Below are positions 22,489 to 34,370 of a stretch of 64,000 nucleotides of DNA, piece by piece. Numbering within the stretch: the first letter of the stretch is position 1; the number at the start of each line of letters is the position of its first letter. The notes under the pieces are model-generated. The model was not told the DNA's origin. It did no database searches and saw only the letters and a program-made list of their open reading frames with translations. The DNA comes from Stomorhina lunata. Its lineage: Eukaryota; Arthropoda; Insecta; Diptera; Rhiniidae. Where the stretch lies: contig OW121744.1 of NCBI GenBank assembly GCA_933228675.1, positions 98,902,026 to 98,966,025 of the forward strand, read 5' to 3'. Both the position numbers and the translations under genes were made by a program.

Positions 22489-23277
22489 TTAATTATGAAA
22501 AATAATGTCAGAGAGATGACCACCATTTTCATCGATGCATTTCATCGATGGGGCTCTTAAATAGGCGTTTTGCATAACTGCGAGCAAGGTTTCAGGCTCT
22601 ATTGCCCTGATCTCAGCTTCAATGTTGTTCTTTAGCTGCTCTATAGTTTGAGGCTTGTTTACATACACTCGTTGTTTGAGATAACCCCATAGAAAATAAT
22701 CAGGGGCAGTTAAATCCGGTGAACGTGCTGGCCAAAATCACCGTGTACCCCAAAATCGCATATTTTGTTTATTTACGTATCCATTTAGATGAAAATGTGC
22801 TTCATCACTCATTATTAAATTGTTAAGAAACTCTCTATTTTCTGCGCACAACGCCACGAAGCGTGTTGCCCAAATTAGTCTTTGATGGTAGTCAACTGGT
22901 AAAAGATGTTGGGTCAATTGGACCTTGTATGGATGCATGTTTAAATGACGTAAAATACGTTGAAGTGATGTTCTAGAGATGCCCAGTTGTCCAGAACGTC
23001 TTCGCGTTGAAGTTCCTGAATTTTCTTGAACACTGACCCGTACACGATCAATGTTCACTTGATTCTGTATTATTCTTGGTCTTCCTGATCGTGGCAAATC
23101 TGACACTGCACCTTGTTGTCGGAACCGTGCAATTAAACGATTAATTGTGGTTTGGTTAGGTGCATTTCTCGTGTTGAAATAATTTCGATATGCTCGTTGC
23201 GTCAGTAAAATTGAGCGCCCGTTGGAAAAGTAAAATTCTACCACTTTCGATCGTTGCTCAGTCGTTAAATTTTGCAT
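22489..23277 (-). pseudogene. Defective mariner-like transposase lacking the middle of the catalytic domain
   Basis: Reading on the minus strand from Met at 23277, an N-terminal helix-turn-helix region (TTEQRSKVVEFYF, then TTINRLIARFRQQGAVSDLP and the SGRPR linker) is followed by a second HTH-like part and the first catalytic Asp in the motif IMSDEAHFHLNGYVN. The frame then meets TGA at 22738-22740, but the same frame continues directly into WPARSPDLTAPDYFLWGYLK, the block around the third catalytic acidic residue, and ends with a natural stop at 22489-22491. The stretch carrying the second catalytic Asp is missing, so an in-frame-sized internal deletion with a stop at or near the junction explains the copy. 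It cannot encode active enzyme. A Met 26 codons further upstream (23355) precedes only a Phe/Tyr-rich string from the TIR and is not the true start. The HTH style resembles the DUF4817-type N terminus of insect mariner relatives. Confidence 0.9.
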
Positions 23278-23323
23278 GGTGGTGTAACATGAATCGATGA
23301 ATAAAATCTGAAAAAAAAAAATA

Positions 23324-23390
23324 AAAAAATAATAATAAACAAATAAGTTATTCAATTTTTACACGCAGGCGTGACTTCTGGTCCACCCTG
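23324..23390 (-). repeat. Right terminal inverted repeat of the mariner-like element
   Basis: Partner of the left repeat; ends CCACCCTG next to the TA target duplication. Confidence 0.92.
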
Positions 23391-24586
23391 TAGTTTAAAT
23401 TATTATTGCTTTTAAGCTAAAAAATTATATTGTATAGGCGCTGTGGTCCAATTTATATCTTATATACATAACCGTACGGCAAGGTACCCGGGTACCTTCA
23501 TACATTATATATAAAAAAACTGTAATAAAAAGTAAAATTTTATTGAAAGATAACTAAAGCAAAATTAGACAGATTAGTTATAAATATTTTATATATGAAT
23601 ATTTATGTGGAATCAAGATTTACACGATTTACTTTGTTTTATACATAGTTTCGAATTTTTTTCAAATTTTATTCTTGACCCTGGTTATTAAAGGGCTAGT
23701 GACATCAAATTTCAATCAATATTCTAAAATATATATTTTTATCCGTTGTAACGATCATAATTTCAGTTCTGCTTATAAAAACTGCTAATATATAACAATT
23801 TACGTGCTTTTTTATAACTTTGATGAAAAATTATGTTTTTGTCGAAATCCTTTGAATTTAAGTCGCAGGTACGACTAAGCCGTTGAAGATATTGCTCTAG
23901 TTCTTTCTTTGTGGTAATCTGTAGGGGGTTCTAACTATAACGGGAACTTTTTTTTTACTTTTTTCGAGTTCGTTTAACAATCTATTTAAAAAAACCAAAA
24001 AGGAGTTTTTAAAACGGTATGAACAAAATACTTTTTTTCGTCCTGTGGAAAAGTGACATATCGTTAGCCCATTGCATCAAAAATGGGTATTTAAATATCC
24101 TAAAGCCTTAAAAAAGTAAAACTGGTCAAACTTTTTAAAGTTTTTTTAAAAATAATAATTTTTTTATAGCATATGCTCAGGAGAGTCTTCAAGGACATAG
24201 GATATTTTATAAAACCTTTGATAATTAGAAAAGTCTTCAACCGATTTTAAGGTTATATATCATGTATTTGGATTATTGGAGTCAAATGTAGAAAAATTGG
24301 AGGCTACATCTTCCTGTAGTACGAAACATAATTTACTTAATACAAATTTATGGTATACATATATATTAGCCATGACTTGTATCCTTACAACCGCCACGTT
24401 GAATTCACCTTGAGATTTACTATTTACTATAAATGAACGTGCATTGTAACTCTCAGAGTTATTTTCTGAGATCACTCATTTATTTTCTCCAAAAATGTTT
24501 GTTTACAATAATTTGTCCATATAGGTACCCGTGTACCTTGCCATTCTCTTAAAGGTGTTTTTTTTTGCCATACACATAAGGGTTAA

Positions 24587-25880
24587 ACTAGAATAAAAGA
24601 AAAACTCTTACTCTAACAAATATTTTTAAAAATATTGCAACAAGATAAATCAAATTTTAAAGTTTTCTTTTTTGATAGAAAAGACTTTATTTATATAGAA
24701 TATGCAAAATGTTGCAAAGATAAATAAAATGTTGCTGATGATTTTTTTTATTACGATAATTCAATAAAAATTGATCTTTTAAACATTTATAAAATAATTT
24801 TATATAGTAGATATAATTGTAAAATATAAATACGAATCATTAGTCTATGTTCTTTGTAATTACTAATAAATTATTTACAACCTAATTAATATGCCAAATG
24901 TTGCCTGCAACCTTATTTAAAATTGTATGTCTCATTCGCTCTCGACCAATCGATTTGCAATTTTAATTTGTAGCAAAATTTTGATCAAAAAAACTCAATA
25001 AATAAAATATACAAAAACAAAAATTATATACAATCAAACAAACAGCATTTAATTGTATAAAATGCAAGAAATAATAACTAATATAAAAAATTATTTATCA
25101 AGACACACCCACTTTTTGTTTCTCCGTTTTATGGCAGCAATGAAATTATTTTTTTGTTGCCAGAATCTACTTAATTCAACATCAGCAGCCATAAGAAATC
25201 ATAATAAATTACAGATATAAGAACTCATATCTTTAATAAAAGAACATTTGCAACATTTTACGAAAGCAACAAAAACAAAAAAAAAACACAACAACAAACA
25301 TCATAAATAAATGAATTAGCGCCTCAGGGCTAAAAGAAACAGAAGAAATATTGTTTAAAAAAGTATTTATTAAACATAAAGGAAATGCTTTTGTTGCAGC
25401 TTTTTTTTTCTTTTCTCCAGCAACATTTTGTTATTGCTGATGCATACATTTTTAGTTATTATAAACATGAATTAATGATTAAAGAGGGTATTGGTTTATG
25501 AAAATAGTTATAAACAAAAAAAAAAACCGAGTGGTTAATAATAAAGGAATATCTTAGTTGAAAATCTTGGTGAATAAAAAGTTTTTGGTTTAAATGTTGA
25601 GAAAACAATTGGTAAAGATGTGTATGGCAAGGGAAATTTTTTAAAAAAGGGGGAAAGTTTAAGCTTAACTTAAACTTTTGCAAGATGTTCAAAAGGTCAT
25701 CAAAACTAGTTTTATAACTTATTTAAGGCAAATTATTAGATAATGCATTTTAGTAAAAAATAAACCAAACATTTTCTTAGTTGTAATAATTAACTAAAAA
25801 TTTGCTACTTATTAATATAAAATTTGCTATTAACTTTAAATATTTTTAGCATTTGTATATCTGGCAACATATTTTTGTTA
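24587..25880. other. Intronic AT-rich DNA, no gene seen
   Basis: A few decayed ATGTTGC half-motifs at the left, (CAA)-rich runs near 25260-25300, and no credible exon. Confidence 0.5.
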
Positions 25881-26069
25881 TTTTTAAAGAATCAGTCTTT
25901 TAGCAACATGTTGCTGGTGTTCATATTTTATTATACTCCATATGTTGCTGGATGAATTTTTTAAATTTAACTCTTCTACAAAAATGTGGAAGGATTTTTT
26001 TGCAAACAACAAAATTAAAACACTCTGTGTAGTTTTATAAAGTAATACTTTTATTAACTTTAGAGTTAT

Positions 26070-26196
26070 GCGCTGTTTATATAACACAATCAGCTGACGA
26101 TTGAGAGAAATTTACATGTATTTTGTTTTTGTTACAATAACAAAACACATGCAAATTTCACACAATCATCAGGTGATTGTGTTCTATAAACAGCAC
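26070..26196. repeat. Imperfect inverted repeat (about 34-bp arms, 59-bp loop)
   Basis: GCGCTGTTTATATAACACAATCA-type sequence at 26070-26104 pairs with the region ending CTATAAACAGCAC at 26163-26196, with about four mismatches. It begins a roughly 500-bp stretch (26070-26640) of slightly higher complexity. Flanking target duplications are not obvious, so its origin is unclear. Confidence 0.7.
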
Positions 26197-29020
26197 ATTA
26201 ATCACTTAAAACACACTTTCACGAAAACTGTAAACAAACTTCACAAAACTGCTTTACAAATATTCTTAGTCAAACTGTTCTCTTATACGCGTTTCAATTA
26301 AAACTGTTCCCACAATACTCGTCCATCTGCCTTATATAGTAGAGAAGAGAGTTTCTAGCAATTTTTGCAGATGTAAACAAAGAGCTGCTGTCGTTGATTA
26401 CACTAACAATGTGCCTTACGAAAGTTCATGCATGTTCCAATACATTCTCACATGATCAAGAACACACTCACACAAACGTTATACAAACAGATTAATGTTA
26501 ACAGTAACAGAGATAGAGATAGAATGTATATAAAAGAGAAAAATGTTGCTATACTCTTTACAGCACATAGGAGAAACATGTTGCTCTGCTTATAGACACA
26601 AACAGAACAACATCAACAGAAACATTATAAAAAACCAGGGGAAGAATTAAAAGTAGTGAACTTTGCACAATGGAGCGGAATATTTAAAAATTCGTGACAA
26701 TATTTATGTATATTTCAGAAATTTATAAAAATTACCTAACTTTTATTTGTTATCAACATGTTGCTAGAGCTATGTTTCAAATTAATCCAGTACAAATGAT
26801 GGTAATGTTGAAATAATTGATTTTGAAGAAAATTATATTTTTTTATATTAAAAAACATATGTCAGCCTGATAGCAACATGTTGCTAACACTAATTTTAGA
26901 TTTTAAAGTTTGTATAAATATCGTTTAATATAAATAACGGGTGTTGCTTTAAATTAGTGAAAGCTTCACTTCTATTTTGGCAATTGTTTAATCAGTAACC
27001 CATTAGCAACATGTTGCTAGATTAATTTTTGTTGTCTAAAATAATAAGATGTTTTTACAAAATCAATTTGTGACATATATTACAACATGTTTTGTTCTAA
27101 CAACATGTTGCGGATTTAAGCCCTGGCATTAATTTGCTAAATGGTTTAGTTTGGATAAAATTACTATATTTTGTTTCAAATTAATCTACTTCGAATGAAC
27201 CTAATCTTATTATTCCAACATAATTTTGAAGAACTTAAATTCATTTTCTCCATTTTTGATGTTTATAACTTTGAAAATATGTTGCTTATGTTTTTTGGAA
27301 GATGTTGCAATGTGCTCCCTGAACATGATATTGACGTTAAGAACTTGCTACTAACTTATATTTGTTTTTTAAATATTTTAACATTTTAATATTGAAATCT
27401 TAAGGAATATTGATGTTAAAAACTTTGAAACTTACTTTGCCATGAAAATGTTGTATGGAAATATCTTTACAGCTTGTTCTCAATTTTAGAACACCAGTAA
27501 CATGTGGCTTTTGTTGACTTTTGGGACAAAATATTGTAATGATTTGTAATTTTAAAGAATGTTGATACTATAGCTTAAGGATCATGTTGCTGAGATGCAT
27601 TTTCCATGAAAATTAATTTTTTAAGCATATTACTTTAGAATTTGGATGTTTTTCTTTCATTTATATTGTTTCAATAATTTAGAAAATCCTGAAATATTTT
27701 TTTTTTTATAATTTGATGTTAAGAACTCCAAAAACATGTTGCTGGTGTACTTGAGGTTTCTTGAAAATGTTGCTATAGCTTGGCAACATTTGTTATGAAA
27801 TTTTTAAAAGTAAATATGTTATTTTAACTTTTACGAAAATGTTTATTTCAATATTCGGCTTAATATTTCATATTACTAACTAATTTTGATGTCTTGAACT
27901 TCAGCAACATGTTGCTGATATATTTGTTTATAATTTTGAAATTCATGAAACAGGTTGCTTATATAATACGAGGTTTAGAACTCAAACAACATGTTGCAGA
28001 TGCACTTAAGGTTTTTTGCAAATGTTGCTAATGCTTTGCAACATGTTTTTTATGGTAAAAATATTATTATTTTTCAAATAATCCTACAACAAATTCATTA
28101 TTTACTTTGAAATGTATATATAATCATCAATGAATATGTCTTTTAATTCTATTGTCTTTGCTGTAATTAAATATCCCTAATTATTAATTATTCATTACAA
28201 CTAATGACTCTATTTATTACTCCAACGACTGACCCCTTTAGAGTTAGGAACATTTGCATAACCTAGCGTTATTCATTACTCATTTTCTTTTATTGAAATA
28301 AAGTCCCTTTTGGGAAATGTAATTAGCTGTTTTATGTGTAATTTCTTGTATTAATTATTAAACTATTTACTTAGACATTATTTAATAATCACAAAAAATG
28401 GAGAAAGAAAAATTATTTATAATTTTTATTTTTTTGTAGATATTCCTTTCCACAATTTATGTGTAGCCTTTGTTAGAATTTGTGGTGTTACAATTTTATT
28501 GATTAATTGCACGCAATTATGTAATTATCTACACCCTCTTTAGGTTACTACCGTTTTTAGATTTGGTTGGAGAAGGTATGGTATGGAATGGTGTGTGGCC
28601 TTACAATCATAATAATAATGACTTGTTCTTAACGTCTGTCAACTAATTTTTGCCATTAGAAAATGTATTTTTAATTGTAGCAGGAAATAAATAAAAATTA
28701 TAAATGAATGACCAGCCAGCCAGCAACATTTCGGGAAAATGAACGACCGACCACCCTGAATGTTGGAAATAATGAAGGAAAAAATATTGAACAGACACAG
28801 CATGAAATGTTGAAAAAGAAAGAATTAAATATTCTAAATAGTAATTAAACTACAAATAAAGATGAAAGGATACTATAAATGTTGAAAATGTAATTACAAG
28901 TAAAAATATGGTTAATGTTGAGAAACATATTTTTATTTGGGGGATTCATTAGGTCTATTATAGTGGTATAAAGCCATTATGTTATAAAAAATTAAACTTA
29001 TTTGAAATGTACTTTATTAC
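26197..29020. other. Intronic DNA with scattered ATGTTGC motifs
   Basis: Perfect palindromes near 26873, 27004 and 27904, and many partial ones. A TATATAAAAG sequence at 26527 resembles a TATA box but has no supported transcript. The frame at 27171-27389 is a T-rich accident. From about 28050 to 29020 the motif is absent. Confidence 0.5.
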
Positions 29021-29029
29021 TCGAGAAAC

Positions 29030-30820
29030 AAAAATTGGGTTATAAAACATGTTGACAAAATAATATGTCTTGTCAACATGTTGCAAACGTTAGTATGATA
29101 TTTTCCATATTTCTAGCAAAGATAATATATTAAAGGAAATATTAATTAATGATTATATACATTTACAGGAAAACAATTAGTTTTTTATAATCAATAACAG
29201 CATTTTTACAATTTTAAAATATATGTTGCAGAGACATAGCAACATTTCACAGAAACATTCTTCGACTTCTGAGACATGTTTTGGTACTTCTAAGCGTCAA
29301 AATCAATTGAAACCTAAATTTTGTTATAAAGCATGTTGTCAAAACAATTCGTCGCCTATCAACATGTTGCAAACGTTTGTATGTTTTTTTTTATATATTA
29401 CAAGCAAAGACAATATGATTAAAGAAACTTTTTATTAATGATTATATACATTTACAGGCAAATAATTAGCTTATTGTAAACAATTATATAGTATTTATAT
29501 TATTAAAAATTTTTAAATATATGTTGCAAAGCCATAGCAACATTTCACAGAAACATTCTTCAACATCAGAAACATGTTTTTGGGCTTCGAAACGTCCAAA
29601 TTAACTGAAACCTAAATTTTGTTATGAAACATGTTGACAAAATAATTTGTGTTGTCAACATGTTGCAAGCGTGTGTATGCTTTTTTCCATATTTCTAGCA
29701 AAGACAATAAAATTAATGAACATTTTTGTTAATGGCATTTACAGCCAAACAAAAATCAGATTTTTGTATTTAAAAATAGTATTTTTACTATTAAACATTT
29801 TAAAATCTATTTTGCAAAGCCATAGCAATATTTCACAGAAACTTTTTTCAACTTCAGAAACATGTCTTTGGATTTCTAAACGTAAAAATTAATTGAAACC
29901 TAAATTTTATTATAAAGCATGTTGACAAAATAATTTGCGTTGTCAACATGTTGCAAACGTTTGTATACATTTTTCCATATTTCTGGCAAAGACAATAAAA
30001 TTAAAGGAAATGTTTATTAATGATTATATAAGTTTCAAGGCAAATAATTAGTTTATTTTATTTAATAATTCATTTCAAATTTTAAAATATATGTTGCAAA
30101 GCTATAGCAACATTTCACAGAAACATTCTTCAACTTTAGAAAAATGTTTTGGGGTTTTTTAACGTCAAAACTTTTTGAAACTTAAATCTTGTTATGAAAC
30201 ATGTTGAACAAATAATTTTTGTTGCCAACATGTTGCAAACGTTTGTATGCTTTTTCCATATTTCTAGCAAAGGCAATAAAATTAAAGGAAATATTTATTA
30301 GTGATTATATACATTTACAGGCAAATAATTAGTTTATTTTAATAAATTATAGTATTTTTACTATTAAAGATTTTAAGATATATCTTAGAAAGCCTTAGCA
30401 ACATTTTACGGAAATTTGTTTTTGGGCATCTTAACGTCTAAATTCTTAGTTGAAAATTTTAACTAGTTCAACATATTCTTTACTATTCTGGAAATCTTAA
30501 TCTTGTTATGAAACATGTGGATAAGAACATAATTTACTACTCTGGGAACTAAAATTTTGTTATGAGACATGTTGCTTAAGTATTGACAACATTTTGCAAG
30601 CGTTTATAAGTTTGTTTTCATATTTCCAGCAAAGACAACAGAATTTAAGAACGTATTCATTGATGATTATATTAATTTCTAGGCAAATATTTAATAAATT
30701 TATTGTATTTAGTAACTATATCTTTACTATTAAGTATCTTATAAAAACATGTTGCAAAGCCATAGCAACATTTTCACGAAATCTTAAGTACTTCAAAAAT
30801 ATGCTTTTGGAGTTCTAAAT
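29030..30820 (+). repeat. Tandem repeat of about 290 bp, six diverged copies
   Basis: The phrase CCATAGCAACATTTCACAGAAAC, or close variants, recurs near 29235, 29533, 29821, 30103, 30394 and 30764 (steps 298, 288, 282, 291, 370). Other landmarks recur in order: TTGTCAACATGTTGCAAACGT, CCATATTTCTAGCAAAGACAATA, ATGATTATATACATTTACAGG. The small frames in this stretch encode the same peptide pattern (SNISQK, STSETC) because they are copies of one repeat. Confidence 0.92.
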
Positions 30821-30829
30821 ATCAAATTA

Positions 30830-31350
30830 CTTAATACAAATGTTTTATGAAATCCTAAATCATGGAGAAATACAGCAGCAACATGTTACTAGAGTTTAAA
30901 AGATCAAAACTATAGTAAAATGATTCATTGAAGTATGAAAATGGCACATGTTCTTTAAGTTTAAAATCTTTAGCTTATCAAAAATATATTTTTAGTGTTC
31001 TAAGCATTAAATTACTTTAAAGAAATGCTTTATGAATTCCTAAATTATGAAGAAATACATCAGCAACATGTTGCTAGAGTTCAAAACATCAAAATGCTTT
31101 AGTAATATGATGTATCTAAATATGAAAATTACATATCATCAAAATTTTCTTCAAGTGTGAAACCTAAATAACATCGGAAACATGTTTTTAGAGTTCTAAA
31201 CATCAAATTATTTAATCAATATGTTTCATAAGCTAATAAATTATAAAAAAATAACTAAGCAACATTTTGCTCGATTTTAAAAAATCATAAAATATTTTGT
31301 AGAATAATGACACATCAGCAACATGTTCTTTAAGTATAAAATATCAAAAA
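30830..31350 (+). repeat. Tandem repeat of about 185 bp, three copies
   Basis: CTAAATTATGAAGAAATACA followed by the motif AGCAACATGTTGCTAGAGTT recurs at about 30853, 31038 and 31236, with decay of the palindrome in the outer copies. Confidence 0.8.
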
Positions 31351-33100
31351 TCCTTTTTGACTTTTCATTTAGAGTTAAAACAAAATGTTGATTGCAATAT
31401 TTCAACACAAATGTTTCAGTTAAAATGTTGCAGTGCAATAGAGTATAGAATAGTATAAAATAAAAGAATTTAGTGTTCCTATTGTATATATATTTCTATA
31501 TTTTTAAAGGCTGCCAAAAATGTTGCTAATCAATTTTGAGGTAAAGAACTTATGAAACCTCTTGCTATGACTCCAAAATTATATTTATAAGGTATTTTTG
31601 GAACATGTTGCAAATTAACATGATATTATAGTAATTTTTGCAAGTTTTAAGTAAATCTGTTGCAATCAAATATCAGAAACTTACGTGTATATACATTTTT
31701 AATTCTAGCAATATGTTCTTTTGCAAATCATATAGAAAGGGAATACAATTTTTGAATTTTCTTACGAGTTAGGCAACATTTTGTAGGCACTATTTAAATA
31801 CAAATGTTTCTGTTAAAATGTTACAATGAATTGTAATATTTTCAAGTGTTAATATATTTCAGCAACACATTTGTTTCTCAAGCCTTAGAAATGTAAATAT
31901 TTATTAGAGCAATATTTATTAGAGCAATTAATGCAATGTTGCTAAATTATTTTGATTTTAAGAACTTTAGAAACATGTTGCTAGTATACTTTATTTACGC
32001 AATATATAAATTTGATGCTTAGGACTTCAAAATTATGTTCATAATTTAATTTCTAGAACATGAAACATGATACTATGAAATATTAGAGCCTTGCGAGTAT
32101 ATATATTTATAATTATAGCAACATGTTTTAATTGCAAATTACATAGAAAAGTAATATTATTTAAATAAAAATCTTTCAGTTGAAATGTTGCAATGAAATG
32201 TTAGAGTTTAATGCGTCTAGCAACGTATTTTTCGCAACCCTTATGAATATTTAGGGCTGTCGAAAATGTTGCTTATGTATTTTTTGAGGTTAAAAACTTA
32301 TGAGACATGTTGCTAGTATACGTTACTTGCGCAAAATATAAATTTTATGTTGAGGACTTTAAATTTATGTTTATTAGGTTATTTTAAAGCATGTTGCAAA
32401 GTAACATGATGATATAGTCATTTTTGCAAGCTTTGAATAAAAATGTTGCAATCAAATATAATAGCCTTACGTATAATAATTTTGGAAACATGTTTCTTTC
32501 CAATATTAAAGCATTAGTAATGCCATAATGAAAACATTGTATGGAAAATATTGTAATGAAACATGTTGCTATCGTTTAATATTAAGTACTTAAGAAACAT
32601 GTTGCTGATGAACTTTTTCTTTAGAAAATATCGTAATAAAACATATTTTGAAGCTTATACTATTTTGATGAAGATCCAAAGAACTCTAGCAACACGACAA
32701 GACAAGAATGTTGCTAAGCTTATGTCAAGTTATTTTATGATTTAAAATATGTTGCAAATTCTTAAACACTTATTCAGATTTTGCTAAAGTATTTTAATGT
32801 TTAGAACTACAGAGATTAAATGTTGGAGTTTTGTCAACATGTTTCAATATTGTAATATTTCTAGAAACATATTTTTTGTGTCTCAGTCTTCAGTAAAGTA
32901 ATATTTTAATGTTGTAATAAAGCATGTTGCCAATGTATTATGGTCTTTAAAACCACAGAAACGTGTTGCTAGTACATGTTTTAAGGTATTTCAACATAAG
33001 AGGAACTGCATATAAAAGCTAAAATTTTGTTGCGAAACATGTTGCCGGCAACATTTGTTATACAAAAAACTATATAAGCATGTTGCAGAGATATTTTTGC
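31351..33100. repeat. Decayed tail of the GCAACATGTTGC domain
   Basis: Mostly half-motifs (AACATGTTGCTA, AAAATGTTGCAA). Blocks of roughly 400 bp recur with the phrases GAAACATGTTGCTAGTATAC, TTACGTATATA and AATGTTGCAATGAAAT (near 31420, 31820, 32190). No coding content. Confidence 0.65.
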
Positions 33101-34370
33101 AAGTAAAATACAGTAAAAAAACATATTTTCATCAATATTTTTTATACTTTACAACACTATGATCTAATGACACCTTGTGAATTTACCTACCATAACCAAT
33201 AAATAATGTCATAAACATCTTTCTTTAATATTAACCAAATTTATGACTTTTTAAATTTCCACTTCATCAAAAACTTAGCTTTTGGCTTAAAAACTTAAAA
33301 AAAATGTATTCAAAACGTCGATAATTTTATCTTAAGGCCATTTCTTTTGTCCATCCTGCTTTATAATTTTGCAAAAAAATCCCCATTCATTATTATTTGA
33401 AACTTTTACTCTAAAATAATTATGATAAATACAACAATATGACAACACTCAATTAAGCAGCTGCTTTATTAAATTTTACAGCAAATTTTTCTTTTTTCAA
33501 TAAAACAAAAAAATGTTAAATAAAAATAATGAAGTCTATAATTAAATATAATTAATACCAAGAAAATAAAAAAAAATAACAAAATAATTTGCCATCAACA
33601 TTTAATGTTTTTGGCACAAAAGGAAATTGCAAATTTTCATTTTAAAAGATGAAAAATTAAACAAAATAATACCAAACAAAAAAAAAACTAATAATAATTT
33701 ATGACACAAAAACAGAAAACCAGTAAATTGTGAAAAATATCATAATTATAGAGAAATATTACACAGAAGCTAAATGGAGGAAATATTAAACAAGATTTGA
33801 GAAATAATTTAATTAATAGAGCTTAAAGCATTAGCAAATATGTGATAGCTTTTTTTCAGAGTGGCTAAGTATTTTTGATTTAAAAACTTGTTTTGGGATG
33901 AGAATATTCTAAATGAAATTAAAAAGGAGATATAAAAGCTTTAGTAAGGTAATTACAATTTTTCTTCTAGACGAAAAGCACACATTTTTAGATTAATTAG
34001 AAAGATCTGCTCAAATACTAATGATAGATTTAAAAAAAAATTCATTCAGAAATTTTTTTAAATCTTAAAATTTTTTGGGATTTTTGGAGCTTTTTAAAAT
34101 AGAAAGATGGAATAATGCAAATCAATAAACATATGTATAACCGAATTTTGAATTTTTTATAGAAATATTTTTGATAACAAAATTTCAAAGAGAAAAATTA
34201 TTTGCACTTGATCCCAGTCTACTACATTAATTTATTTATATAATGGACAATTTATTGATAAACGCCAAAAAATGTCTGTCATCTTTAGGAGGAGTATCCC
34301 TAATGTCAAAAAATAAGTTTTCTATTCCTTTTCTTATATTTTTCAATTAAAAAAAAAATTATTAAAAAAA
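33101..34370. other. AT-rich intronic DNA, nothing identified
   Basis: A-rich sequence with neither repeat array nor exon. Confidence 0.5.

Larger units (their letters stand above)
22374..23390 (-). mobile_element. Internally deleted Tc1/mariner-superfamily transposon
   Basis: Inverted repeats of about 67 bp (starting CAGGGTGGACCAGAAGTC) bound a 1,017-bp element flanked by the TA dinucleotide at 22372-22373 and 23391-23392, the canonical target of the IS630-Tc1-mariner superfamily. The two ends differ at only a few positions, so the copy is not very old. The coding strand is minus. The element sits inside the piggyBac-like element and is the younger of the two. Its length is shorter than expected for a full mariner-type element, in line with the missing centre of the transposase. 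Confidence 0.92.
22257..24582. mobile_element. piggyBac-like non-autonomous element, interrupted by a mariner-like insertion
   Basis: Inverted ends CCCTTATGTGTAT at 22257 and ATACACATAAGGG ending at 24582 are flanked on both sides by TTAA (22253-22256 and 24583-24586), the target duplication that defines piggyBac transposons. Without the inner insertion the element is about 1.3 kb. It has no transposase-like frame, so it would need an enzyme from elsewhere. Three near-palindromes of the form AAGGTACCCGGGTACCTT lie close to the left end (22273), inside (23481, perfect) and near the right end (24522). They may be subterminal binding sites, which is inference. Confidence 0.8.
13330..33090. repeat. 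20-kb domain seeded with the palindrome GCAACATGTTGC
   Basis: The perfect 12-bp palindrome GCAACATGTTGC, usually in the 14-bp form AGCAACATGTTGCT, occurs at least 35 times by eye, with many one- or two-base variants. Examples start near 13337, 13457, 15061, 15236, 15859, 17074, 17222, 17480, 18020, 18827, 21115, 25901, 26873, 27004, 27904 and 31062. Spacing ranges from about 20 to several hundred bp and is mostly irregular, unlike a classical satellite. The flanks diverge far more than the motif itself. Copies are nearly absent from the rest of the window, so the domain is sharply bounded. Confidence 0.9.

Noticed and set aside
24260..24475. 71-residue minus-strand frame inside the piggyBac-like element as a transposase remnant
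   Set aside because: No piggyBac catalytic motif or cysteine-rich C terminus visible; too short and unlike known transposases.
29223..30818. Several small plus-strand frames sharing SNISQK and STSETC
   Set aside because: They are copies of the 290-bp tandem repeat, with frames broken differently in each copy.
13330..33090. RFX X-box or p53-type response elements
   Set aside because: The RFX half-sites are in reversed order relative to an X-box, and the p53 pattern fails at the outer positions. Kept only as weak resemblance.
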